Under the pieces are notes generated by a model that searched no databases, was not told the DNA's origin, and worked only from the letters and a program-made list of their open reading frames with translations. A stretch of 63,265 nt of DNA from an uncultured bacterium. GTDB taxonomy: Bacteria; Bdellovibrionota_C; UBA2361; CALJRW01. Shown here piece by piece: positions 54,090 to 63,163 of this stretch. The DNA lies in assembly GCA_937976335.1 (NCBI GenBank), contig CALJRW010000108.1:1-63265 (forward strand), given 5' to 3'. Position 1 is the first letter of the stretch; each line of letters opens with the position of its first letter. A program made the translations under genes and the position numbers.

Positions 54090-54755
54090 TTATAAATTAA
54101 GTAAAGTTTGAAGTGTTAAATATAAATTTCTGGCGGTATTTTTACACCAACCAACCTCCTTGTACTTCCTAGCACTTGTAAGTAAATTTGCATTCAAAGG
54201 TATAATTAAAACTTTTTTCCTTCTACACTCTTTTACAAATTCAATATCTTCTCCAAATTCTAAATTTTCTTTAAATCCATCTAATTTTTGAAACATAACT
54301 TTTGAGCAAAAAAAGCCTTGATCTCCAAAAGGCAATGAAAAAATTTTTGAACGTAAATTAGCTCCTATTTGGTTAATCTTCATAATGGGTAAGTCAGGAT
54401 CTTCAAATTTTATATTAAAATAGAAAAGAGAATTTGCACTTGATGAGATTACATCTTTTAGTGAACTTACAGTGGATGAACAAAAACGAGAGTCTGCATG
54501 TAAAAACCATAAATTTTCTCCTCGAGCTATACTTGCACCTAGGTTAAGCTGCTTTCCTCTCCCTACTCCTCCATCTATAAGATGAACGGTATATTTAGAA
54601 TTGTTAAAAATTTTATGATCTTTAATAAATTTTCTTCTTTTAGAGTGAATGCTAAATATAACTTCACAATCTAGATCACTTAACACTATGTCAGTTGCCA
54701 AATTTTTCCAATCATTTTCAGTTTCAGATATAGGGATAATTATCGAAAGAGTCAA
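54090..54755 (-). CDS. Small GT2-like glycosyltransferase
   Basis: A 221-residue protein of the short GT2 group that lacks a membrane anchor. LSIIIPISETENDW, GGVGRGKQLNLGA, FLHADSRF (DxD) and FGEDIEFVKECRRK are the donor and catalytic motifs. It is encoded four bases after a DUF445 gene. The acceptor is unknown. Confidence 0.75.
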   Translation of the reverse strand: MTLSIIIPISETENDWKNLATDIVLSDLDCEVIFSIHSKRRKFIKDHKIFNNSKYTVHLIDGGVGRGKQLNLGASIARGENLWFLHADSRFCSSTVSSLKDVISSSANSLFYFNIKFEDPDLPIMKINQIGANLRSKIFSLPFGDQGFFCSKVMFQKLDGFKENLEFGEDIEFVKECRRKKVLIIPLNANLLTSARKYKEVGWCKNTARNLYLTLQTLLNL

Positions 54756-54759
54756 AGTG

Positions 54760-55359
54760 CTAACTCGAAATTTGAATTAAAGCCACTTGTATTAAGCCTA
54801 TAACAAAACCTAAAAGCGCGCCGATTAATTCAACAAACTTTAACTCTTTTTTCATTATTGAAAGCACTATCTCTTCAAGTTTATCGCTAGAAAAATTCTC
54901 TACTTTTTCTTTAACTGTTCCCATTATATCTAAGTTGTCAGTTATACTAGCACCTACATTTCCCACTAAACCTTCAAGCTTTGCATCTAACTCATCAAAT
55001 ATTAGCGTCTTTAACATTGATATCAATTCAGGATTTATAATCATCTGAAGCATGGGAAGCTTCTCTGGTAACTTTTCAGTAATTAACTTCGTAACACTTT
55101 CATCTAGCATTTCGCGAAGTTTATCAGCTTTAAGCCCCTTAGAAACCATGCTCTTAAAATCAGAAGAAGATAAAAGTTCTTGAGAAACAAGAACACCCAG
55201 CTTTTCAGCAAACGCTTTTTGTCTTTTTGGAAAAACTCCTTGAAGCTTAAATAAGAAAAAATTCACAGGACGACGCGGATGAAAGAGCATTTTAATCGCA
55301 AGATAATTTGTAAACCACCCTATTAAGGAGGCAATTACTGGAAGAGTATATATTAACAT
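54760..55359 (-). CDS. DUF445 family membrane protein
   Basis: A 199-residue protein with an N-terminal membrane segment (LPVIASLIGWFTNYLAIKMLFHP), an amphipathic helical middle (VFPKRQKAFAEKLG) and a hydrophobic C-terminus (IGALLGFVIGLIQVALIQ). These match the DUF445/YheB-like family, whose function is unknown. It is followed immediately by the GT2 gene. Confidence 0.85.
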   Translation of the reverse strand: MLIYTLPVIASLIGWFTNYLAIKMLFHPRRPVNFFLFKLQGVFPKRQKAFAEKLGVLVSQELLSSSDFKSMVSKGLKADKLREMLDESVTKLITEKLPEKLPMLQMIINPELISMLKTLIFDELDAKLEGLVGNVGASITDNLDIMGTVKEKVENFSSDKLEEIVLSIMKKELKFVELIGALLGFVIGLIQVALIQISS

Positions 55360-55396
55360 AGAGTTGATTTTAATATAAAAATAAGCGGAAATAAAC

Positions 55397-57433
55397 CTAT
55401 AAAACTATCTTAAATGATAAAGGCCTAGCATCTTTACTGTCTAAAATAACTTTACTAGGTATAAATCCATACTTTGATTTAAAAGTTAAATTAACAAAAT
55501 CTTGCTCCTTCTCAAAAGGCACTTGATAAATACTTTGACTAACTTCCCCAGGCTTTAAACGAACGATAGTCAGTAATTGATTCTGATAGTAAACTTCAAC
55601 ATCATATGGCATTTGATTATTAGAATGCGCACTACCCTTCATCTTTAAATAAATATTATATTGATTTGTTTTTTCGGAACGTTTAACAGGAACATTCAAG
55701 CTTGAATTTTTAGCACACCATCTAAAACCATCTTCTTCATAATAACATCCGTAAGCACTAAATTTATTATTTAGAGCAAAAGATCGACCTGGATAAACAA
55801 ATTCCCAAACAACATGAAGTAATAAAAGCAAACATAAAAGTCCTAAATAACTTCTTTTAAAATTTTTACTTAATCTCTTATCTGATAAGCGAGATGCTAA
55901 CAAGGCAATTACAAGAAAAAATAAAATTTGTAGGCTTTGAATATAAAAAATCTCTTGAACATTACCATAAATTAAAAAAGCAGAAGCAAAGGAAGCTCCA
56001 ATTAGCAAGAATAGTATATTATTTTTATTGAGCATAGTAGATTTACAAATTTCATAATAAGTAAAATAAAAGATATAAAAAAGTAATAAAAGCAGTGAAA
56101 TTATCCCTGCAAGTCCTTTCCCAGAAAAAGTTTGCATGTAAACATTATGAGCAGAGCCATGTAAAGGAAGATTATATTTTTCATAAAACTTACCACCTCT
56201 TTCTTGAAACTCTTTCTCGTATAAGTGACCAAATCCTTCACTACCACCTCCATAAAAAGGATGTAAGGTTCCAAGTAAAAAACCAGCATGAATAAACTCT
56301 GAACGGTCAGAAACTTTACTAATGTCTTTAAAACGACCAATATAATGATCTATTTTAGAAAATCTTTCCTTTTCAATTAATCCAGTTTTTTGAAAAATTC
56401 CAACCAAAGCAATTGATAAAATTACTGTAATAGGCAAAGAAATTAAAACTTTAAAGGCTGAAGATTTAATAGCATTAAAAAAATCTTTTTCGCCTTTCTC
56501 TATTTTTGAAAAAGCATATACGGAAAACCAAACTACTATTAAAGTTAGAGGGTAAGCTAACCACCCTCCTCTCTGATAACAAAGTATTAAAATTAATTCC
56601 CCTAGCAACAAAGATAAAATTATCAATACAGATTTCTTTACAAACTTCGCTTTAAGACCAAGAAAAAGCATTACAAATGGGGCTACTAAGGTGACATATT
56701 CAGCAAACCAACCTGAATGCCCAAAAAATGATTGCAGCCTATACTGAGTATTTCCGTAATTAACAACTGGATCTAAAGATCTAAAGAATCTTAAATCAAT
56801 AAGAGAAAAGTAATCAGCAAGACCAATAATATTTGCAAAAAACCACCCTCCTAATATTGCTCCAGAAAATAAAAATACACGTCCGGGTTTTGTACTTGAA
56901 AACAGATATACAAAGTACGCTAAAGTGGCAGCTATAATTGTATTAACAAGAGAAACTATTGAGTAGATTGAATTTGTTTCGCTTACCATAAAAACTTCTC
57001 TTAAAGCAAAAGTAAAATCTTTATAAGAATTTAAGAAATCTAAATTCTTCAAGAAAAATATAATTTCTTTATATGGCAAAGCTATAAGGCTTAATATTGA
57101 AACTAATATATAAGCAAAGGCTAAAAAAATTAAACAATTATCTTTCTTTATTGTAGTTTTATTTTTAAAAAAAAGAATACGAAAAAACAAACCAAGTAAA
57201 ATCGAAAGACTGATTATTAAAAGATAGAAACTTTGCTCAGTTCCAGGACGATTTCCAAAGATAGGCAAACAAAATAAAAGCATTGAAATTGATAATACTG
57301 GAAGAAAAAATGAAAAAAGAGATATTGACCATATCACTAATGTTCCATAATTAATAAATGAAGAAAGGCTGAATAATAAAAAAATTAAACAAGCTATCAT
57401 CATTAACTGTAAAAATTTATCAAATTTGAACAT
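55397..57433 (-). CDS. O-antigen ligase/polymerase-like membrane protein
   Basis: A 678-residue polytopic protein with about twelve membrane segments. The Wzy/WaaL-like core includes FGHSGWFAEYVTL (residues about 232-244), YQRGGW and LHGSAHNVYMQTFSGKG, the histidine-containing loop of the family. The last 120 residues form an extracytoplasmic beta domain (KMKGSAHSNNQMPYDV). It either ligates glycan to lipid A core or polymerises it; the sequence does not tell which. It is transcribed before DUF445, GT2 and ridA. Confidence 0.8.
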   Translation of the reverse strand: MFKFDKFLQLMMIACLIFLLFSLSSFINYGTLVIWSISLFSFFLPVLSISMLLFCLPIFGNRPGTEQSFYLLIISLSILLGLFFRILFFKNKTTIKKDNCLIFLAFAYILVSILSLIALPYKEIIFFLKNLDFLNSYKDFTFALREVFMVSETNSIYSIVSLVNTIIAATLAYFVYLFSSTKPGRVFLFSGAILGGWFFANIIGLADYFSLIDLRFFRSLDPVVNYGNTQYRLQSFFGHSGWFAEYVTLVAPFVMLFLGLKAKFVKKSVLIILSLLLGELILILCYQRGGWLAYPLTLIVVWFSVYAFSKIEKGEKDFFNAIKSSAFKVLISLPITVILSIALVGIFQKTGLIEKERFSKIDHYIGRFKDISKVSDRSEFIHAGFLLGTLHPFYGGGSEGFGHLYEKEFQERGGKFYEKYNLPLHGSAHNVYMQTFSGKGLAGIISLLLLLFYIFYFTYYEICKSTMLNKNNILFLLIGASFASAFLIYGNVQEIFYIQSLQILFFLVIALLASRLSDKRLSKNFKRSYLGLLCLLLLLHVVWEFVYPGRSFALNNKFSAYGCYYEEDGFRWCAKNSSLNVPVKRSEKTNQYNIYLKMKGSAHSNNQMPYDVEVYYQNQLLTIVRLKPGEVSQSIYQVPFEKEQDFVNLTFKSKYGFIPSKVILDSKDARPLSFKIVL

Positions 57434-57521
57434 TTGGAATTAGTAACATGTATAAAAAGTTTTCATAACCTGAGTTCTGGATAAGAACAACTAACTTACT
57501 GAAAACACATATAAAGTAAGC

Positions 57522-58730
57522 TTATGAAATCGAAAGCTTATGAAACAATTTTTCCTTTTTAGTTTTTAAATATTTTTTATTATGAATACTAGGAATTATT
57601 TCAAGAGGAGTTGTTTTAGTTACAACAAGGCCAAAAGAAGATAAGCCTACTCGTTTTTTAGGATTATTAGAAATTAAGTTAATTTTTTGAACTCCAAGAT
57701 CTTTTAAAATCTGAGCTCCTACCCCATAATCTCTTTCATCCGCTTTAAATCCAAGCGCTAAATTTGCATCGACCGTATCAAGCCCTTCTTCTTGTAACTT
57801 ATAAGCTTTTAACTTATTAATTAAGCCTATACCTCGACCTTCTTGATTCATATATAAAACTACCCCAGAGCCTGCATGATTAACAATTTGCAAACTTTTT
57901 TCGAGCTGCTCTCCACAATCGCAACGTAGTGAATGAAGCACATCGCCAGTTAGGCAAGATGAGTGCACTCTCACTAAAATATCCTGCTTAGAATCTACTT
58001 CTCCCTTAACAAGAGCTAAATGTATACTATCTGTATAAATTTCTCTAAAAGCATGCAATTTAAAATTTCCTTGCTTTGTAGGAAGGTTTACTACCTCTTC
58101 TCGCATAATTAAACTTTCATTTTGAGATCTATATTCTATAAGTTTTTTAACACTAACTATTGCAATATCTTCTTTCTCTGAAAGCTTACTAATATCATTG
58201 AAATTAGCTAACTCTCCATTATCATCTAAAATTTTCATAAAAGCAGAAACTGGACTACTATTAGATAACACAGCTAGATCCACTGCAGCTTCAATTTGTC
58301 CTGCTCTTCTTAAAACACCTCCTTCTTTTGAAATTAGAGGTCTTATTTGTCCAGGACTAATAAATTTTTCTCGTTTAGAATTTAAATCAGCTAGAGCTCG
58401 TATTGTTTCTGCTCTGTCATTTGCAGAAATACCAGTTTGAAAATTACTATGTATATAATTAACTGATTGCGCAAATGGCTTTGTATAAACAGTATTTTCA
58501 TTTAACTGACTATAAGCTAAATTTAAATTTCTACAATATGATTCATTCAACGCAACTGAAACTGCATTTTTCCCTATCTTTCCAAAGCTATTAACTGCTT
58601 CTTTCGTAACTCCTTCGGCCAGACAAATCAATGACCCACTCACACTCTCTACATCATCTACTACTATGACTAGTTTACCTAACTGTAAATTTTTAATAAC
58701 TTCGCTAATATTTGTAAATTTAATTTCCAT
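57522..58730 (-). CDS. ribBA: RibBA fusion with a degenerate RibB half
   Basis: About 402 residues from the ATG at 58730 (MEIKFTNI); a TTG at 58745 (five more residues) overlaps ribE. The C-terminal GTP cyclohydrolase II half is intact: C264-x10-C275-x-C277 zinc site and NQEGRGIGLINK. (Numbers count from the TTG.) The N-terminal DHBP-synthase half lacks the DRENEGD acidic loop (here D30-DVESVSGS) and has glutamine for the histidines of the P-G-H and G-H-x-E motifs (Q133, Q150). It thus probably makes only the RibA product of riboflavin synthesis. Confidence 0.9.
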   Translation of the reverse strand: MEIKFTNISEVIKNLQLGKLVIVVDDVESVSGSLICLAEGVTKEAVNSFGKIGKNAVSVALNESYCRNLNLAYSQLNENTVYTKPFAQSVNYIHSNFQTGISANDRAETIRALADLNSKREKFISPGQIRPLISKEGGVLRRAGQIEAAVDLAVLSNSSPVSAFMKILDDNGELANFNDISKLSEKEDIAIVSVKKLIEYRSQNESLIMREEVVNLPTKQGNFKLHAFREIYTDSIHLALVKGEVDSKQDILVRVHSSCLTGDVLHSLRCDCGEQLEKSLQIVNHAGSGVVLYMNQEGRGIGLINKLKAYKLQEEGLDTVDANLALGFKADERDYGVGAQILKDLGVQKINLISNNPKKRVGLSSFGLVVTKTTPLEIIPSIHNKKYLKTKKEKLFHKLSIS

Positions 58731-58734
58731 TAAG

Positions 58735-59397
58735 TTAAATCTCAAGTTCTTTAACTATTTTCTCAATACTAGATAATTTACCAGCTAGCTTTTCTTCTAA
58801 AAAATCTCTTATTGTATCTACTGTTACTTGTGTACCACGCTCAATTTCTACATTTACAAAATCACCAACTTTGATATCACCAAAGGTAGTAACAGCGGAA
58901 GTTTCAGGAATAATCCATACATCAAAAGTTCCTGTTTCTTTATTTGCATCACAAACTGTAAGACTGGCTCCATTTAAACCAATATAGCCTTTACTAAATA
59001 TATATTTCATCCAAGAAGTATCAACTTTAAACGTAATTACAAAGTTATTGCTTGGTTTTTCAACTCTAACTATTTCAGCAGTAGTATCAATATGGCCAGA
59101 CATTGCATGACCTCCGATTTCTGCACCATCCTTTGCAGAACGCTCTATATTAACAAAATCTCCAACATTAAGATTGGAAAGAGTAGTTTGATTTAAGCTT
59201 TCTAACATGATGTCAAACCACACTCCATCATCTTCAAACTTGACTGCCGTCAAGCAAGCACCTGCAACAGATACACTTGCTCCTTTATCTAAACCAACTC
59301 TTGAGTCATTACTTAAAGCAAGTTTAATCTCAAAAAGACCATCTTTTTTAGTTATTGTTAGAACTTCTACTTTTTCTTTAACTATTCCAGTAAACAT
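58735..59397 (-). CDS. ribE: Riboflavin synthase alpha chain
   Basis: A 220-residue two-barrel enzyme. The MFTGIV start, the repeated G-x-S-V-x-V-x-G-x-C-L-T (here GASVSVAGACLTA) and its second copy NGASLTVCD, and MSGHIDTTAEI are family hallmarks. It converts two 6,7-dimethyl-8-ribityllumazine molecules to riboflavin. It sits between nrdR and ribBA in a minus-strand run. The lumazine synthase ribH and the deaminase ribD are not in the window. Confidence 0.95.
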   Translation of the reverse strand: MFTGIVKEKVEVLTITKKDGLFEIKLALSNDSRVGLDKGASVSVAGACLTAVKFEDDGVWFDIMLESLNQTTLSNLNVGDFVNIERSAKDGAEIGGHAMSGHIDTTAEIVRVEKPSNNFVITFKVDTSWMKYIFSKGYIGLNGASLTVCDANKETGTFDVWIIPETSAVTTFGDIKVGDFVNVEIERGTQVTVDTIRDFLEEKLAGKLSSIEKIVKELEI

Positions 59398-59408
59398 TTC
59401 TAGGTTGA

Positions 59409-59879
59409 TTAATTTTTAACTGTTGATTCTAGAGGTTCAGATTTTAAATTCTCAAGCGTATCGACAAAATCACTAACATCAGAAAATGCGCGATATACAG
59501 AAGCAAACCTTACATAAGCAACTTGATCTATTTCTTTCAATGCTTCCATTACTAAATTGCCAACTTCAGTGCTAGCTATTTCTTTTACACAAAGTTCTTG
59601 TAATTTTTTTTCTATATTTTCAATAGCACTATCAACAGTCTCAACACTAACTGGTCTTTTTTCACAAGCTCTTTCAATACCAGCACGTAGTTTTTCACTT
59701 TTATATACTTGCCGACTTCCACCTTTTTTAATTATTGCAGGGAGAGAGTATTCAACTCTTTCAAATGTTGAAAATCTAAAATTACATTCCTGACATTCGC
59801 GTCTACGACGTATAGCACTTTCATCACTACGTGAATCTGTTACAGCTGAACGTGTAGAATTACAACGTGGGCATTTCAT
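59409..59879 (-). CDS. nrdR: Transcriptional repressor NrdR
   Basis: A 156-residue protein with an N-terminal zinc ribbon (C3-x2-C6 and C31-x2-C34 in MKCPRCNSTRS and QECNFRF) and an ATP-cone domain (VIKKGG, VYKSEKLRAGIERACEKRPV). It represses ribonucleotide reductase genes in response to dATP. It precedes ribE in transcription order, a neighbourhood common in deltaproteobacteria-like genomes. Confidence 0.97.
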   Translation of the reverse strand: MKCPRCNSTRSAVTDSRSDESAIRRRRECQECNFRFSTFERVEYSLPAIIKKGGSRQVYKSEKLRAGIERACEKRPVSVETVDSAIENIEKKLQELCVKEIASTEVGNLVMEALKEIDQVAYVRFASVYRAFSDVSDFVDTLENLKSEPLESTVKN

Positions 59880-59966
59880 ACAACAAAGCTAGCAGAAAAG
59901 CGCTATCTATGAAAACAATTGCTTAGTTTTAGTGAAAAAAAGCTAAATATGCTTTATATGGCGTTT

Positions 59967-60212
59967 TTAAGCCTGACGCTCTTGAATATAAGAAATCACA
60001 TCCTTAACACTCTGAATCTTCTCAGCATCAGCATCAGGAATTTCAATCTCATATTCTTCTTCAAGAGCCATAATAAGCTCAACAATATCTAAAGAATCAG
60101 CACCTAAATCTTCAATGAAAGAAGCTTCTGGATTTACTTCTTCAGCCTGGACACTTAGTTGCTCAACTATTAGATTTTTAACTCTATTTGAAATTTCATC
60201 ACCTGACGACAT
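59967..60212 (-). CDS. acpP: Acyl carrier protein
   Basis: 81 residues from the ATG at 60212, preceded by AGGAGA; the frame is open to 60275 but that extension is not ACP-like. The D-S-L serine in [15 protein letters not shown] takes the 4'-phosphopantetheine. The protein is strongly acidic, as usual. It lies 180 bases downstream of fabG with no obvious own terminator. Confidence 0.97.
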   Translation of the reverse strand: MSSGDEISNRVKNLIVEQLSVQAEEVNPEASFIEDLGADSLDIVELIMALEEEYEIEIPDADAEKIQSVKDVISYIQERQA

Positions 60213-60393
60213 TATGCTATCTCCTATATATTTTAGTTCTCCCTCTTGGGATTTAGGAAAATTATTATCTTCCATAATTAACTCTTTTAAAGAGCTATGA
60301 GTGTACAGTGTAAACCAAAATAGTCAAACTTTGTCCAGTGCAAGAAAAAAACTAAACTACACTCTCTAAACCTCTTATAAATACCTGATATTA

Positions 60394-61140
60394 TTACATA
60401 TACAAGCCACCATTCACTCCTAAAATCTGACCTGTAATATAGCTAGCAGAATCAGAAGCTAAAAAAGCGACACTTTTTGCAATATCTGCTCCAGTTCCAA
60501 AAGCACCCAAAGGTATGCCACTTAAGTATGCATTTTTGGTTTTATCATCAAGTGAGTCAGTCATTTCGGTAGTTATAAATCCAGGCGTAACGCAATTTAC
60601 AGTAATTCCTCTTGGAGCGAACTCTTTAGCTAAACTTTTAGTTAAACCAATAACTCCAGCCTTAGATGATACATAAGCTGCTTGACCAGGATTACCCATC
60701 TCTCCAACTACGGAGCTAATATTAATAATTTTTCCAGCTCTTGCTTTCATCATTAGTTTTCCAGTGGCTCTAGCACAGTAGAAAGAACCAGAAAGGTTTA
60801 CTTGAATAACCTTATTCCAATCATCATCACTTAACCTAACAGAAAGTCCATTAAGAACGATTCCAGCATTATTTACTAAAATATCAACCTTACCAGACTC
60901 TTCTTTAATTCTTGCAATCCCACCATCTACTTCATCACTATTTGCAACGTTAAAACCAATTGCTTTAGCAGAAGCACCTAAAGATTCGCATTCAGATACT
61001 GTGTCATTTGCAGCGGATTCATTTGAGCTGTAATTAACCCAAATAAATGCACCTTGCTTTGCTAACTCCTTACATATCTCTTTACCTATGCCACGCGACC
61101 CACCCGTAACTAATGCAACTTTTCCTTCTAGGTTTTTCAT
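60394..61140 (-). CDS. fabG: 3-oxoacyl-ACP reductase
   Basis: A 248-residue SDR enzyme. TGGSRGIGKEI is the NADPH loop, NNAGI, S-S-V (catalytic Ser), and Y-x3-K (YVSSK) are present, and GQILGVNGGLYM is the usual C-terminal end. It reduces 3-oxoacyl-ACP in fatty-acid synthesis. Its start overlaps the plsX stop by four bases; fabH, fabD and fabF are not adjacent. Confidence 0.96.
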   Translation of the reverse strand: MKNLEGKVALVTGGSRGIGKEICKELAKQGAFIWVNYSSNESAANDTVSECESLGASAKAIGFNVANSDEVDGGIARIKEESGKVDILVNNAGIVLNGLSVRLSDDDWNKVIQVNLSGSFYCARATGKLMMKARAGKIINISSVVGEMGNPGQAAYVSSKAGVIGLTKSLAKEFAPRGITVNCVTPGFITTEMTDSLDDKTKNAYLSGIPLGAFGTGADIAKSVAFLASDSASYITGQILGVNGGLYM

Positions 61141-62261
61141 TGTTCATTTCCTTTATTAAACTTAATTCCTATTCTATCCCAAATTTTATCTTCAAAATCG
61201 CCTTGTTCAGACATACTATCTAGTACATTTAGCCCTTCTAAAGATCCTCGCATCTTATTAATTAAATCTGCAGCTTCTAATTTTTTTGCCACACTCATTG
61301 CATTTGTAATTGCGCGAGCTTTTGAATGACCATGACAAACAATTGCTATATCATTTAAGCCAAGCAAGGGAGCTCCACCAAAAGCAGCTGGGTCAAGTTT
61401 GTTTTTAAAAATTTTTCTAAACATAGGTCTTGCAAGTGCCATACCTATTCTACTTCTAGTGCTTTTTTCAGTCATAAATTTAATTGACTCAACAACCATT
61501 TCAACAGCACCTTCCATTGTTTTAAGAACTACATTTCCAATAAACCCATCACACACTACAACATCAACTTTAGGAGTAGCTAACTGTCTACCTTCAACTA
61601 ATCCAACGTAGTTAATCTCCGAATTTTTTTCGAGTAAAACATGCGCTGCTCTTATAACATCATTACCCTTAGTTTTTTCGGTTCCATTTGAAAGAATACC
61701 GACTTTTGGCGCCTTCGAAGACAAGGCTGAGCTTGAATAAAAAGATCCCATTAATGCAAACTGAACAAGCTGATGTGCATTGCAATCAATATTAGCACCA
61801 GAATCTAGCAAAACTGTAGGATAAGGTTGCCCAACACGAGGAATTAAAGTTGCAATAGCAGGTCTATTTATCCCCTCAAGAGTTCCAGAAATAAACAAAC
61901 CAGCAGCCATCATAGCTCCAGTATTTCCAGGGCTTACAACTCCACATGCCTTTTTTTGCTTTACGAGTTCAAAAGCAACTTTCATAGAAGCATCAGATTT
62001 CTTTCTTAAAGCTCTGGAAGGCGAATCTTCCATTGTGATAACTTGAGAGGCATGTTGAATCGATATATTAGAATTTTTTTGCGCACCAAACTTTTTTAAA
62101 GATGCTTCTATCTCTTCTTCTTTTCCAACAATAATCGCTTGAATATTATGTTTTTTAACAGCATCAACAACACCTTTTACTATCTCTGTAGACCCCAAGT
62201 CCCCACCCATTGCATCAACTGCAACTGGTAAACCAGACTTGTCACTCTTAGATGAATTCAT
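61137..62261 (-). CDS. plsX: Phosphate acyltransferase PlsX
   Basis: A 374-residue protein with VAVDAMGGDLGSTEIVKG at the start, GVVSPGNTGAMMA and the family C-terminal ALARPMFRKIF and GAPLLGLN. It makes acyl-phosphate from acyl-ACP for phospholipid synthesis. It overlaps fabG by four bases and lies 45 bases downstream of rpmF, as in many bacteria. Confidence 0.96.
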   Translation of the reverse strand: MNSSKSDKSGLPVAVDAMGGDLGSTEIVKGVVDAVKKHNIQAIIVGKEEEIEASLKKFGAQKNSNISIQHASQVITMEDSPSRALRKKSDASMKVAFELVKQKKACGVVSPGNTGAMMAAGLFISGTLEGINRPAIATLIPRVGQPYPTVLLDSGANIDCNAHQLVQFALMGSFYSSSALSSKAPKVGILSNGTEKTKGNDVIRAAHVLLEKNSEINYVGLVEGRQLATPKVDVVVCDGFIGNVVLKTMEGAVEMVVESIKFMTEKSTRSRIGMALARPMFRKIFKNKLDPAAFGGAPLLGLNDIAIVCHGHSKARAITNAMSVAKKLEAADLINKMRGSLEGLNVLDSMSEQGDFEDKIWDRIGIKFNKGNEQ

Positions 62262-62306
62262 TAATTTCGCTGCGAAACTACTTTATGTTTATGAAAAACT
62301 AAAATC

Positions 62307-62486
62307 TTACTCAGAAATTTCTATTACTTTTCTACCTCTATATTCTCCACAAGAAAGGCAAGCTCTATGTCTTAGCTGTCTTTCTCCGCAATTTGGACAA
62401 ACAATTGAGTATTTTGCAGTAAGAGAATCATGAGATCTTCTCATATTTCTTTTTGATTTCGATGTTTTCTTCTTTGGAACTGGCAT
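62307..62486 (-). CDS. rpmF: Ribosomal protein L32
   Basis: A 59-residue protein starting MPVPKKKTSKSKR, with zinc-finger pairs C30-P-N-C33 and C43-LS-C46 and the SHDSLTA element. It precedes plsX and fabG, a common bacterial arrangement. The gene was read from the reverse strand; a forward frame over the same bases is a shadow. Confidence 0.95.
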   Translation of the reverse strand: MPVPKKKTSKSKRNMRRSHDSLTAKYSIVCPNCGERQLRHRACLSCGEYRGRKVIEISE

Positions 62487-63163
62487 AATTATTTCCTTAT
62501 GTTATGTGTCAAGAATCCAATAACCCCTCAGAATCTCCAGAACCTCTGAATAATCTCTGAATAATCTCTAAATCCAAGACCGTCACAAGTAACGGTAAAT
62601 TTACCCTTATCTATGCCGCCATAGCAAAAGCAAGGGCGGGATTAAGGTACTGAATATAATCACAATTTGGATGAAATTTCAAGTCTCAAAGCATGTAAGT
62701 ATCCAATAAGCTCAATTAATCACAATAATGCTTATAATAAAGCTAAGATATTGAAATTTATGAAAAAATTTTTAGTTTAGTTAACTAAATAGTTTAAAAT
62801 GTTACTTAACGACTACTATAGTTATCCCAAAAAATCATTTCTCTATAGTTTTGTAGTCGAAAACCTTCCCCCGTCGCTAAAGCTTTGGGGGACATGTTGG
62901 TTTCCCTAAGCTATTGATTGGGATAACTATTTGCCGTCCCTCCGGGGTATAGTAAGTCCAAAAAGTTTTTTTAGGGAAATTCTTTTTTGGACTTACTATA
63001 GAAATGCATCTTGTACAAAAGATAATTCAGATTTCGATCCCAATATAAACGCTTTAAAAATCGAACTCACTGAAAGAAGACTTCAAAAATCTATGCTACT
63101 ATACTGGAGTTAAACAAATAAATGGAGACTTACTTAAAACCTCTAAAATCTGATAGATAAAAT
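62487..63163. other. Gene-poor stretch rich in inverted repeats
   Basis: No convincing gene is seen. At 62540-62575 short repeats of aatctctga occur. A 13-bp perfect inverted repeat (62818-62830 and 62918-62930, atagttatcccaa) encloses CCCCC at 62868-62872 pairing with GGGGG at 62887-62891, and gactac (62811) pairs with gtagtc (62853). A second hairpin follows at 62948-63000. This may be the promoter or leader of the rpmF operon combined with mobile palindromes. Confidence 0.6.
62948..63000. repeat. Hairpin repeat, copy B
   Basis: Left arm tatagtaagtccaaaaag (62948-62965) pairs with cttttttggacttactata (62982-63000), leaving about a 16-base loop. The core (62955-62993) matches the reverse complement of 49948-49986 at about 37 of 39 positions. 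Confidence 0.8.

Noticed and set aside
60213-60275. Upstream start for acpP
   Set aside because: AGGAGA precedes the ATG at 60212 and the extension does not look like acyl carrier protein.
62239-62433. 64-codon plus-strand frame
   Set aside because: It lies antisense to rpmF and plsX; the L32 reading on the minus strand is unambiguous.
62931-63113. 60-codon plus-strand frame from TTG
   Set aside because: It spans the hairpin repeat copy B and has no plausible protein features.
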